Part shown: positions 38,201 through 46,100 of the stretch, one piece after another | Layout: every line of letters begins with the position of its first letter | Numbering within the stretch: the stretch's first letter is position 1 | Origin: Cloeon dipterum | Taxonomy: Eukaryota; Arthropoda; Insecta; Ephemeroptera; Baetidae | Reading direction: 5' to 3' | NCBI RefSeq assembly: GCF_949628265.1 | Contig: NC_088786.1 | Span: 18,042,001 to 18,106,000, forward strand | Length of the DNA stretch: 64,000 nt | The notes under the pieces: generated by a model | What the model was told of the DNA's origin: nothing | Databases searched by the model: none | Seen by the model: the letters and a program-made list of their open reading frames with translations, nothing else | Translations under genes and position numbers: made by a program

Positions 38201-39421
38201 TAACAAAATTACGTTGCTTTGTGGAGTTATTAAAAAAATGATATTCCTGAACTCAATTTCGCCAGAATTATCTGTCTACCCATAGCTCAAGTCGAAGTCA
38301 TGTGGGCAAATAGTTAACATATTTACAGTTTAATATATAATGCCGGCAAGATATTGGTAAAAATCGTCATGAAACCGAAAACACACAGCATATAAAAAAC
38401 CTTTGGGGAGGGGTTGTGTTACTTTATTTGAGGGCGATGAAGGGCCTACCTGGTTCTCCGAGTTGAGCAGCTTGAGTTGGTCACTCATGAGTGAGTACTT
38501 GGCCGACTCTTCCTTGCGCAGGGCGCGCTCCTTCTTGAGCTCTGGGCTCCAGAAGGTCTTGATGCTGTGCATGCTGGAGCCGAGCTTCTGGCTGGTGAGC
38601 TCGAGCTCCTTTCGCAGGGTGGCGAGGTCTCGCTGCAGGTCGTTGTTCTGGTAGGTGAGCTCGCCGATGTAGTTTCCGCGGCCATCGAGGCCGGCGGCTG
38701 TGCCGCCCATCATGGCCGCGCTGGGCGACGCACGGGCCGAGCGGTGCGTCGGTGGTGGCGGCCCGTACAGCTCGTCCTCCATGTACATGCCACGGTCGAG
38801 CGACCTCTCGCGCACGCCGCCGCGGTCGAGCGAGCGCTCTCGCGGCTCCCTGATCGGCACGAACTCGCGCTCGTGGTGCGGCGGCTCGGAGGCGTAGCGG
38901 CCCGAGCCGACCCCGCCGGGGCCCGAGCGGGACACGCTACGCGAGCGGTGGTGGCCGCCGGGCGCACCCGACCGCCGCTCCATCGACGGGTCCATGCCTC
39001 CGCCGCCTAGCAGCTCGTCGGGGTAGTAGTGTCCCTCCATGCCCAAGGTGCCGATGGTGCCGCCGCCGGGGTAGTAAGCATGATCCAGCTGCAGCAGCGG
39101 CGAACTGTTGCTCGAGCGGCTGACGTGCGGCCGGCCGGTGGAGGCGGCCAACGCGGCCGCGCCTCGTCTGCCTACGGGGCTGCCTCTCGCTGAGCTCGGC
39201 TGGGAGTACGGCCCGTACAGGGTGCTCGTCGCCGCGCCACCGCTCGCACCCCTCGACGGCGAACGGTCCACTGTGGGCAGCTCACCCGAGTACAGCCCGC
39301 TGCTGGTGGGGGCCAGCGCGCCCCCCGATCGGCTCCGCGCAGACGCCCGCGGAGAACGGCTGCCACCTGACGCCACGACGCCAGCGCCGTATGGATCTAC
39401 GACCATCCCTCGCGATCCCAT
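1..39421 (-). CDS. brp: Bruchpilot, ELKS/ERC/CAST-family active-zone scaffold (C-terminus beyond left edge)
   Basis: Brp is the cytomatrix protein that builds the presynaptic T-bar and clusters calcium channels and vesicles. Coding exons, 5' to 3' on the minus strand: 39421-38450, 14462-14310, 13549-13453, then either 13165-13110 or 12689-12550 plus 11251-10904, then 8282-8115, 7154-6987, 6061-5684, 5373-4915, 4720-4439, 4323-4171, 4114-3926, 3870-3731, 3240-2409, 1922-1605, 1396-773, 92-1 (open). All junctions are GT-AG and keep frame. The visible protein is about 1,693 residues with the short path or 1,837 with the long path, close to the 1,740 I recall for Drosophila Brp, so little is missing. 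Family signatures are SMHSIKTFWSPELKKERALR, KQAMLVRQLEEEL, DESIKKLLEML and IENLEDLLKEKDNQVDMA. Exons before about 3.8 kb on the left are the long arthropod-specific coiled coil absent from vertebrate ERC. The identity is secure. Isoform choice and the 5'UTR are inferred. Confidence 0.96.
773..1922 (-). CDS. brp: brp C-terminal rod exons 1605-1922 and 773-1396
   Basis: 106 and 208 codons, both phase 0. The first runs VTQTELQRALVTSEALQQRL to LEKCQAHLAKYQ. The second runs ENTEAARIEFDRMNTELQRL to LEMLVQELEQKQ. Both are Gln/Glu/Ala-rich coiled coil with no gaps. The intron between them holds only AT-rich sequence. The next exon begins at 92. Confidence 0.93.
2409..3240 (-). CDS. brp: brp long C-terminal coiled-coil exon
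   Basis: 832 bases giving 277 codons. The acceptor TTCTCAG|GTCTCAG was chosen because only it restores AAA TAC GAC AGG TCT CAG (KYDRSQGEVYRLQNRL) with the upstream exon. The repeats are of the type DxLRxDLERLTxExE and RLDRSGVELRRATADLDTVK, typical of the arthropod Brp rod rather than vertebrate ERC. The donor is GAG|GTAGGG. Confidence 0.93.
3731..4720 (-). CDS. brp: brp coiled-coil exons 4439-4720, 4171-4323, 3926-4114, 3731-3870
   Basis: Four exons of 94, 51 and 63 codons, then 46 codons plus 2 bases, separated by short introns of 55-120 bases. Phases are 0 throughout, except that the last exon ends in phase 2 and completes an Arg codon with the exon at 3240. The sequence is dense in Glu, Lys, Leu, Arg and Gln and uniformly coiled coil: VYRLKARLENAQSEK, LQVEKEKMTYDYENLQ, ALVGRIQKEKDTLQ, IERDDAFAEVEVLRDKLDKS. 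Confidence 0.93.
4915..5373 (-). CDS. brp: brp exon with low-complexity insert in the coiled coil
   Basis: 153 codons, phase 0. It begins VCVEIGGRGGDLEYTRQRLA and returns to coiled coil with MERLQERSDRASSELRRAQA. Between them lie about 60 residues of low complexity: SRLDLHGSSSNLYLSTNLDR, alternating Asp-Arg, and a run of seven glycines encoded by a GCC/GGC repeat near 5085. This breaks the heptad pattern and would act as a hinge or disordered loop in the filament. Confidence 0.93.
5684..8282 (-). CDS. brp: brp ERC-core exons 8115-8282, 6987-7154, 5684-6061
   Basis: Three consecutive phase-0 exons of 56, 56 and 126 codons. They encode LEEFRAEITRRDQ...EEHYNMLQAD, VEELRARLEEKNRLIEKKTQ and IENLEDLLKEKDNQVDMARA..., the best conserved segment between insects and vertebrates (human ERC1 has KINVLQKKIENLQEQLRDKD at the equivalent place). 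All three are continuous coiled coil. The introns between them (6062-6986 and 7155-8114) are AT-rich. The first holds a strong hairpin at 6827-6888. Confidence 0.95.
6827..6888. repeat. 17-bp perfect inverted repeat (hairpin) in brp intron
   Basis: The left arm at 6827-6843 and the right arm at 6872-6888 are exact reverse complements (ACAAACTCGTTAAAAGG), with a 28-base loop. It lies about 100 bases upstream of the acceptor-distal end of the exon at 6987-7154, in its downstream intron. It could be an RNA structure that affects splicing, or a remnant of a small inverted-repeat element. Confidence 0.85.
8283..10903 (-). other. brp intron, 2.6 kb
   Basis: The part next to the downstream exon (8320-8400) is purine-rich on the plus strand, giving a long pyrimidine tract before the acceptor. 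The rest shows GA-rich simple stretches (9140-9170, 10830-10880) and no coding signal. A plus-strand open frame of 146 codons at 8305-8745 has no recognisable features and is taken as chance. Confidence 0.7.
10904..11251 (-). CDS. brp: brp alternative exon B2 (vertebrate-ERC-like)
   Basis: 116 codons, phase 0 at both ends, with acceptor CCCACTCAG and donor CAT|GTAAGT. The central part, TALTAILETKDARINTLERE, matches the vertebrate ERC pattern TKALQTVIEMKDxKIxxLER. The last 40 residues (PPSTAIHLMDQRPLMEPF and following) are not coiled coil. Because it is phase 0 it could be included after exon B1, after exon A, or skipped. Confidence 0.82.
11858..12230. mobile_element. MITE-like element with ~38-bp imperfect terminal inverted repeats
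   Basis: The ends at 11858-11896 and 12193-12230 are imperfect inverted copies sharing CCACCAATAGATGGC and the outer pattern GCGARAGCMCTT. The 373-bp interior has no coding capacity, which fits a non-autonomous DNA transposon. It sits in the brp intron between alternative exons B1 and B2. A related end is found at 62463-62497 in another gene. No clear target duplication is seen. Confidence 0.7.
12550..12689 (-). CDS. brp: brp alternative exon B1 (vertebrate-ERC-like)
   Basis: 140 bases, phase 1 in and phase 0 out, with acceptor TTCATAG and donor CGC|GTGAGT. It reads GGKILDSEEGEAILAELESR followed by LLDSEARMREYDAVLGEREQ. The pattern LLDSEA...EREQEL corresponds to the IAEAEM...QKEKEN stretch that follows the same point in vertebrate ERC1/2. 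It joins in phase 0 to exon B2. The acceptor's pyrimidine tract is only moderate, consistent with regulated splicing. Its start could differ by a few codons. Confidence 0.75.
13110..13165 (-). CDS. brp: brp alternative exon A (Drosophila-like linker)
   Basis: 56 bases, phase 1 in and phase 0 out, with acceptor CACGCAG and donor CAG|GTGGAG. Joined to the exon at 13453 it reads GKEEERQMLQQLQVVAQKQ, near-identical to the GKEEERQMFQQMQAMAQKQ segment I recall from Drosophila Brp. It then joins in phase 0 to LEEFRAEITRRDQ at 8282, matching the fly order LDEFRLEIQRRDQ. Confidence 0.88.
13453..13549 (-). CDS. brp: brp exon ending MLQNKGL, the branch point for alternative exons
   Basis: 97 bases: 32 codons (ELELRIDTQKQTLQARDESI, then KKLLEML) plus one base. 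The acceptor is TTTCCAG and the donor CTCG|GTGAGT. It ends in phase 1. Two downstream exons, 13110-13165 and 12550-12689, both start with the two bases needed to complete the codon, and both complete it as Gly. Confidence 0.95.
14310..14462 (-). CDS. brp: brp exon: KQAMLVRQLEEELRMRL ... REVNILRETIK
   Basis: A 51-codon exon, phase 0 at both ends, with acceptor TTACAG and donor AAG|GTGAGA. Its translation continues the ERC core directly from the first coding exon 24 kb away. It is not open in the longest reading frame here, so it is found only by matching family sequence and splice sites. Confidence 0.95.
17874..17882 (+). promoter_or_regulatory. TATA-box-like motif in a CpG-rich island
   Basis: TATATAAAA lies at the downstream edge of the GC-rich block at 17450-17900 inside the brp first intron, oriented to transcribe antisense to brp. 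No clear open frame follows. It may be a promoter for a non-coding antisense transcript, or chance. Confidence 0.3.
18642..18685. repeat. (AG)n microsatellite, 44 bases
   Basis: Uninterrupted AG dinucleotides on the plus strand within the brp first intron. It is the exact reverse complement of the tract at 35178-35221. GAGA-type tracts can bind GAGA-factor-like proteins. Function is not known here. Confidence 0.97.
18934..18941. promoter_or_regulatory. cAMP-response-element octamer
   Basis: A perfect TGACGTCA in the brp first intron. The palindrome is the CREB consensus. No occupancy can be inferred from sequence alone. Confidence 0.4.
31609..31620. promoter_or_regulatory. cAMP-response-element in a 12-bp palindrome
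   Basis: GGTGACGTCACC contains the full CREB octamer TGACGTCA with two further symmetric bases on each side. It is located in the brp first intron, 7 kb upstream of the intron's far end (towards the first coding exon). Confidence 0.45.
35178..35221. repeat. (TC)n microsatellite, 44 bases
   Basis: Uninterrupted TC dinucleotides on the plus strand, reading GA on the brp transcript strand. It sits in a CpG-rich block that also has a short TG tract around 35418. Confidence 0.97.
38450..39421 (-). CDS. brp: brp first coding exon (residues 1-324)
   Basis: The ATG at 39421 is the first in frame, because a TAG stop lies 15 bases upstream (18 bp from stop to ATG). The exon is preceded by a CAG acceptor around 39472, so a short 5'UTR of about 50 bases precedes the start. 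Residues 1-240 are disordered, rich in Ser, Gly and Arg, with repeated SLDRG and the conserved HEREFVPIREPRER patch. Residues 250-324 begin the ERC coiled coil (ELTYQNNDLQRDL, then KTFWSPELKKERALRKEE). The donor after LLNSENQ joins in phase 0 to KQAMLVRQ at 14462. Base composition is strongly GC-rich (many third-position G/C), and the opposite strand is open by chance. Confidence 0.95.
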
Positions 39422-39471
39422 CGCCCCAACAGCCCGCTAAGGTTGCCACTCACGCCGATGCCTCCTCGTGC

Positions 39472-42400
39472 CTGAAAACACACACCGCCACCGTCAACCG
39501 ATGAATTGCCATGTACACTGACGCACCATTAAACAATTATCTTGTGCATGCACGCTAATTTTAATAATGAAAGTGCGATAATGGTCTTTGTGAGGGTTAG
39601 GTTTATCCTCCATTATTGTGCTTTCAAAAACAATAACTTTAAATAAATTGGTAATTTACAGGTTTAACAATTTAAAAGTCCCATGAATTGCATGGTTGTC
39701 GCTATTATGTGTTATGTGATAATAATTGATTAAATTGTTGCAAATCTGCTTTTTTTCAAACAAACATTTTGGGTTTGTGGCATTAGAGCAAAAATATTAT
39801 TTGAACATATAAAAATGGCATCAATCGCTCCATTCAGAAGGCCTTAAATATTTTTCAGGGTCTGTATTTTTCAATTTTAAAAACACATTTAGGTTTCATT
39901 TTTATTTTTGTTATTCTCAGCCCAGATAATCAGACGGAACAGGAAGCTTATGAATTAGGGCTGCAACCAGCAGCCTAAACTTGTAGAGATACGGAAAATT
40001 AAACAGCAGTAAAAATGCAATGTGCACCCAGAAAAAGTAATTTCATTACAAATCTTTTAACAAATTCGAGTTCTTCTGCCTTTATTGGCATTTACCAACA
40101 GGATCTTTGGTTAATTGCCTGACCTGACCTCTGATCTAAAATATCTCCACCAGGAAAAGAAATCAAATAAAATCATGGCCCATTTAGAGTTATTAGTTCA
40201 AAAACTATTGCATTGAATGAAATTTATGCAAGGGAGGACCAGAAGTTATGAGGGGGGAAATAATGACATGAAGTGAATCAAATCTAAAAATGCCATTCAA
40301 GGTAGCACTCAAAGATTCGTTCTTTAGAGAAGAAAAAATCGGACACTATCCCCGTAAAATATTCATCATTTTATTTTTGCCGACTAGTTACGGCTGTTAA
40401 CTGCACCCCTATTTCATGAAACGGAATAAGTTCAAAAATTGAAATTAACAAAAAATGCAACATTAAATTTACAACAGAAATTAAGAATGAAATTAATTCG
40501 TTTTGTATTAATTCATAAAAGAAGGACTGCAGTTGATAGCAGGAACTAGTTAGCAAAAATTAAAAGAGACATCTCTATTTTTAAAGCACCTTTTATCTCT
40601 TTTAATTATAACAGTTCTTCAAGCATCAATATGAAGTTTCATTGATAATTTTGTTGTCTACTTGTTTTAGGAAACCCTTATAAGTCAAATAAACCAAAAT
40701 TAAGCTCAAAATTTTTGTTTCATCGCTTCAAAACTTAATTTTTATTTTAAGAAGAAGGTTGCAAAGATGAGGTTTTGAATGTTAAGAATTTGTATGTACC
40801 TGTGGGATCGTGCTGGGCTGACGCTTTGCAATGCAAAATATCCTGACTCGCGCAGTGCGAGGCGCTTACGTCATGCTGGTGAGACCTGGGTGCCGTGCGC
40901 CCGCCGGTGGCAACCCTATCGCCACCCCCACTTGGTCACGGCCTCCGCTGCTCGTCCGGTGTTGTTGTCGCCGCCGCCGCTGCTTTTTATTATTAAAGAC
41001 ACCAGCGGCATATTATTCTTGGGAATCGATTGGGCCGGAGGACGTCGTCGCAGCAGCTTGGCTCGGCGAAAGCGGTCTGCTCACGCTAATTGAATTGCGC
41101 TGGCGGCGGCGGTGGCGCGGGGGCGGAGGGCCGCCAGCTTTTTGGCCCGAATGATGAATGAAAGCGTCCGAGCTGGCCGACCGGACGCGGTGAATGGAAG
41201 GCGGGCTGCACCAGGCGACACGCCGTGGTCGCAAACACACCCCCGCCGGCGATAAAGTCGCGTAAAACGCACTCACTGCGTGCCCGCGAGTGTCAGCCCC
41301 TCACAATCTGGCTGACAGGCAAGGTGCGAGAGCGCAGCTTACTACACAGTCAATGCCCCCGTCCGCCAATCAACTCGACCCGTGGCAACCCCTATTCTTC
41401 CCATTTTCCGATCAGCCGCTCACCGCCCACATTGGCGCGCGTTACGTCTGAGGGCAGCACCCGCAACGCACGTGCAAACACAAATAATAATCCCAGCGCC
41501 TAGCGCCGGCCCCTGCATCCGGTCAGGCTGGGCACGTCGCACGACACGCGTGCGCGCCCGGTGGACTACCCACCACAATCCAGGCAAACTAAATGAAAAT
41601 TTAGGGGGAAAAACAGCTCGCATGTATGTACAACCCGCAGTTTTATTCATTATTCTACTACAATATTCAGCAGTTAATATCATTCAAATGAGATTCATTT
41701 CTGTTTGTTTAAGTGGAAGACTGACAGCAAAAAGTATATAGCGCGTAAAAATACAATTATAATGCAGCGCAGCAATAATTTTCCAGCAGTTAAAATGGAT
41801 ATCAATATAATACGGAAAGCTGATTATTCAGCTGACGGACCTAATAATCCGTGAAAAACATTTTTTTCTTACTACCATCCTGCTGATTGTGTTTGAAATT
41901 AGGAAATTAGTTAAAAGTTTGCCAAAGGATTCCAAGTAAAGGAGTATGAATCTTGAATTTTGGATATTTAGTTGTACAAGCTTCTATATTTAGTTATCAA
42001 TATTGAAAATTGTAGTCTAGGTTGAAAATAATTTTTTAATACAAAAATTATTTAAAAAAATCTAATTTATGATTACAATTACATAAAAGGGTATGAGTTT
42101 GATTTACTAATTCGGTGGTTATGAATGCTAGAGAAAAAATCTCGCCAAATTCAGGAAGCCGATGAAATTTACACAATACTTTGTAAAAACATTTTCCTTA
42201 CCCCGATTTTCCCAGAAAAGTCGATTTAGAAATTTACTCGTATTTAGCAGCAAGACTTTCAACCCCCAAAAATTTAAATGACTAAAAAGCTTGATTTTAT
42301 AAAAACCAATGTCAAAAATTAAAACGCTATATATACTTGTTAAATTTCAACATTCAAATTTCCCAAAGCATTTTTCCGTTGGAAAAATCAAATGCTTGCC

Positions 42401-43123
42401 CAAAAGTATAAAAACCGCACATCATTTGATTAATTACGCTGATCAAATTAACAAAGGTGGTAATTTCTAAAACTTTTGACTTTATAGCTATAGAGGAATG
42501 CATCTAACGAATCAAAATAACGGAAACTATTCCTTTGGCAAATTTTCATCTTTCATCAAACACTATCAAATGGTAGGGAATATATAGCACCATAGTATCT
42601 GGATTAAAAGGTACCCTTGAAAAAATGCCTGCTGGAAAATTTGATAAGACTTTTTTTAAGCACTAGTTTGGCTAACAAGCGAATAAAAAATAGAGAAGTC
42701 AGGATCTTTGTAATACAAACAATTTGGCGGCGTTGAAAATCACTGTAATCCACAACTTGCACTTCCGATAAAGTCTTTATAAGTATGATCGTTGCGTCAT
42801 TTGGCCACAAATAAATTCTAGCCGGCTGTGGGCGAATCTCTAACAGCATAAATGATCAAAGGGCATGAGTGCACCTCAAAGTCAGTCTGCTTCAATAAAA
42901 CGTTGTGCATACTATAATGCATAAGCAAACAGCTTGTTCCAGAGACTGCTTTAAAGTAAGCTCCACACTCATTCAAATAAAATTACAGAATGTCAACCGA
43001 CTTCAGACAGCTTTTGATTAATCAAAATCCAATCGGGAAAAATTTCATAATGCGCACATTTTTCAAATCCCAGCGGTCTGTCTCTACTTACAGGCACTTA
43101 ATCAGTCTGCACAGCTGTTTTGT
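39472..43123. other. Region between brp first coding exon and Tmhs 3' end
   Basis: 3.65 kb without a supported gene. A GC-rich, CpG-rich block at 40.82-41.60 kb stands out from AT-rich flanks and is the best candidate for the brp promoter and 5'UTR exon, since the brp coding exon is preceded by a splice acceptor at 39472. Within it are a CRE variant TTACGTCA at 40866-40873 and, on the minus strand, a donor-like GAC|GTAAGC overlapping that motif. The block at 41.8-43.1 kb is AT-rich and probably holds the Tmhs 3' flank. Confidence 0.45.
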
Positions 43124-46100
43124 TCACAACTGGAAATTTTGGACGCTCGACGAGTAGTCACCCCTGTAGCCGCTGGCCTTGGAGCGTCCAGTGCGGTTTG
43201 AGAACTCTGAATAGCGGTCAGCATCGCCTGCTGACGGCTGCATCAGCATCACAGGCTGCATGTTGATCGCCTTTCGAGAACCGCTCAGGGACTGTGCGTC
43301 GTTCAGGAAGGCACCATTGATCTCACCTGCAGCCAAAAGAGATAAATAATTAATGAATTTGTGAATGAATTGTTCTTAACATAAAAATAACAAAATTGAA
43401 AATGCGTATTATTTCAGACACTTTTTTTGCTGAAGGAATAGTTATACTGCCATAATTTGTTGAAAAGTGGTCGCATTTCAATAAACCTACGAATTTAATG
43501 ATGTGCAATTTTAATGATTTTGCAAAAGTTCGTGGTTTTTCCAATAGAAAAGTGTTTTAATTTTTTGTAAATACTTTTCACAAAATCAAGCCTCATTTTT
43601 GGCGGGATTTATAACTTTGCTAGTAAATATGAGACCATTTTTAAAACAGCTCTCCCAGGAAATATGGAAATTTCCTGAACACATTTAAAATTTGAAATTT
43701 CATCAGCTTTCTGAAATTACCAAGCACTCATAGGCACCGAATTATTATTCAAACTCGTCGTATTCCTTATTATGTTTAATCCATCAATATAATTTGATTA
43801 ATTACAAAATTAAAGAAAGATAAACAATAAAGGTCCATTTGAGGAACTCACCCTTGTATGGCAAGCCTGGGCCAGGGTCGGGGCGCAGTCTGACGTGTCT
43901 GGTGGCGAGGATGAAGGCGAGAGAGGCGAGGATGACGCCGTCCAGGCAGCCGATCACGGCCAGCACGAGGGCCCAGCGCACAGAGCAGTCGCCTAGTGCA
44001 TACTGTCCAGCCGAAGATCCGCACGTGAGACGCACTTCCGAAGTGTCCCAGCCAGCCGGAAACACGATCACGCCAGCGCCAATCAAAATTGCTGAAAATA
44101 AAAATGATCTCCAGTTTCATTCTTATAAATTAATTGATTAAATTGAGCGGAAAATTACTTTAAGGTATATCAGTAAGAAGCCTTGTTGGCTTATTGGTGT
44201 GAAATATCACAATGTCACAATATGCTCCCTTATCACCAACACCTAGAGCATTATTGCTTAAGCTTTTATCACAAACGCAAAATGTGCAATCCTTGACGCG
44301 TTTTTATGAACGTGAAGTTAATTTTCCTAGCCTTTACCTCTTTCGACGGTTAACTGACCAAATAATTTTTTTTTTCAGGGCCACTGATATAAAAATTTAG
44401 CATAAATAATGTTTTTAGAGCAGAAAAGTAATTTATATTGATAACTGTTGATGAACTATTGATAAATGTTTAAAAAAGGTGAATATCTGTATTGACAAAT
44501 TAATTTTGTCTCAATAGAACCAAATTAATCTAAAGATTAAGACGTGCATACAATGATTCGACACTTTGCAATAAAATGGAAAGTACGGATCATTATACTT
44601 GGCCGTTTGTTTGACCAAATGTCGCGCGGAAGAGGATCGCACCTTCACCAGCGTTTCCAGTGCACTCGCTCTTGATGTTCTTTCGCTCCTTAACACAAAA
44701 CGTTCCCGTTGCACACATTCATTCTCAGCCAGCGTCGGTTTTGTACTTTCACTTGGCGCAAAGGCCATGCGTCGCAATGCCTTTGGCTCGAAAATTGGTG
44801 ACGGTACGATTGGTATCAAAAGGCCTGTATACGAGATCAGAACAACCTGCCGACATATCGCTTGTAATGATCGCAATTAATGAACATGAGAGTGCGTGTA
44901 GGACGTTTATCAAGTGCAGCAGAACGGAAAAAATTTCATTTCGAAAACCTTATCTGATGCTACGAGTTACTTTCATAAATCTAATAGAGTTCCAACTTGT
45001 TTTTAATTTTGTGGAATGAATTTGTGAATTTCCGCAATACTTTAGTAAATAAAATAATACTGATAAATTTTTTATAATTCAAGTGGGGGTTTAGTCATGG
45101 CTTGCACATAAAAATCGTGTCAAATAAGAAAATAAATTCTCCCCATCTGGAAATTCTTCCCTATTTTACTTCTTAAAATTTTAAGTTCAGTTTTTAGTTC
45201 ACATAATGTTCCTTTGCGGGTAAAATTGGAATTTTGACGTCCTTATAACATAAATATAAACCACTTTCTTCGAAGCAAGAAAGAGGAATCAAGTTTCATG
45301 TGTGAGAGCGATCGCGAAAAGCAGCTGGCGTTATTTGCGGTGTTATCTATCTCTCTGGTGGGGTGTTAATCCTTTTGTTTCCCAAAAAGTCGAATGTGAG
45401 TGTGTGTGCTGCCTGACATTAGCGTGGGAGCGTGCCACTTGCACTACTTCTAGCTGCCGCCGCTCTGCTAATTGAGCATCTGCAGACAAATGGAGCGAGC
45501 GAGAGATGCAGAATCGAAAGTCGGACCGCATCCGCGCCGCGATTGCTGGCCGTTCTTTCCTCCTCGCGGTCCGGCAAAAGAAACGGCGAGTTCTAGTTTG
45601 CTGCACCGCTCCCTACGGCTTCGAGTGAAAGACACCGCCGCATTTGGCTGTTATACTAATTCATTTTGTCTGCTATATGTGCGGGTGAAAGAGCTGAATT
45701 ACCGCCGTGACGCGCACTCTCGATTTTCAGCGCGCTTTGTAACGTGAAAGAAATTGCTTCTCTCTTTCCCTAATGGTCGAGAAAGGACTGATATTTTTAT
45801 ATTTGTGGGATTTTTACTTTTTACGTGTCAGGGCTGCAGCAAAATTATTAATTAGCTGTGAGAGCAGTCTTGTGGAAAAAGTAAAATGTGTTCTCATTAG
45901 CAGGATGAAGGACAAATTCTTGAAATTAGATATTACAGCTGCTAAGATTTTTTTATTTTAATCAGATAAAATAGTATTTTATTCCTAATTTTTGGACACT
46001 GGTTGCATCCCTAATTCAAAAGTTTATTTTTCCAGGGCTGAGGATAACTCAAGTCCTGGAGGAGCAGTCGAAACTAATACATTTAGGATATCCCTTATAA

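Larger units (their letters stand above)
14463..38449 (-). other. 24-kb first coding intron of brp
   Basis: No exon with family similarity or convincing coding character is seen on either strand. Contents are mostly AT-rich sequence, with CpG-rich islands around 17.45-17.9, 23.0-23.3 and 35.05-35.55 kb, two 44-base dinucleotide tracts (18642-18685 and 35178-35221), and two perfect cAMP-response-element octamers (18934, 31611). Open frames of up to 165 codons occur in the islands but lack repeat-free coding features. Long first introns of neuronal genes usually carry enhancers. That role is inferred here. Confidence 0.75.

Noticed and set aside
44511..44880. Overlapping open frames of 121 (minus) and 93 (plus) codons in the Tmhs intron
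   Set aside because: Neither translation is recognisable and both strands are open to a similar degree. A decayed retrocopy is possible but not supported.
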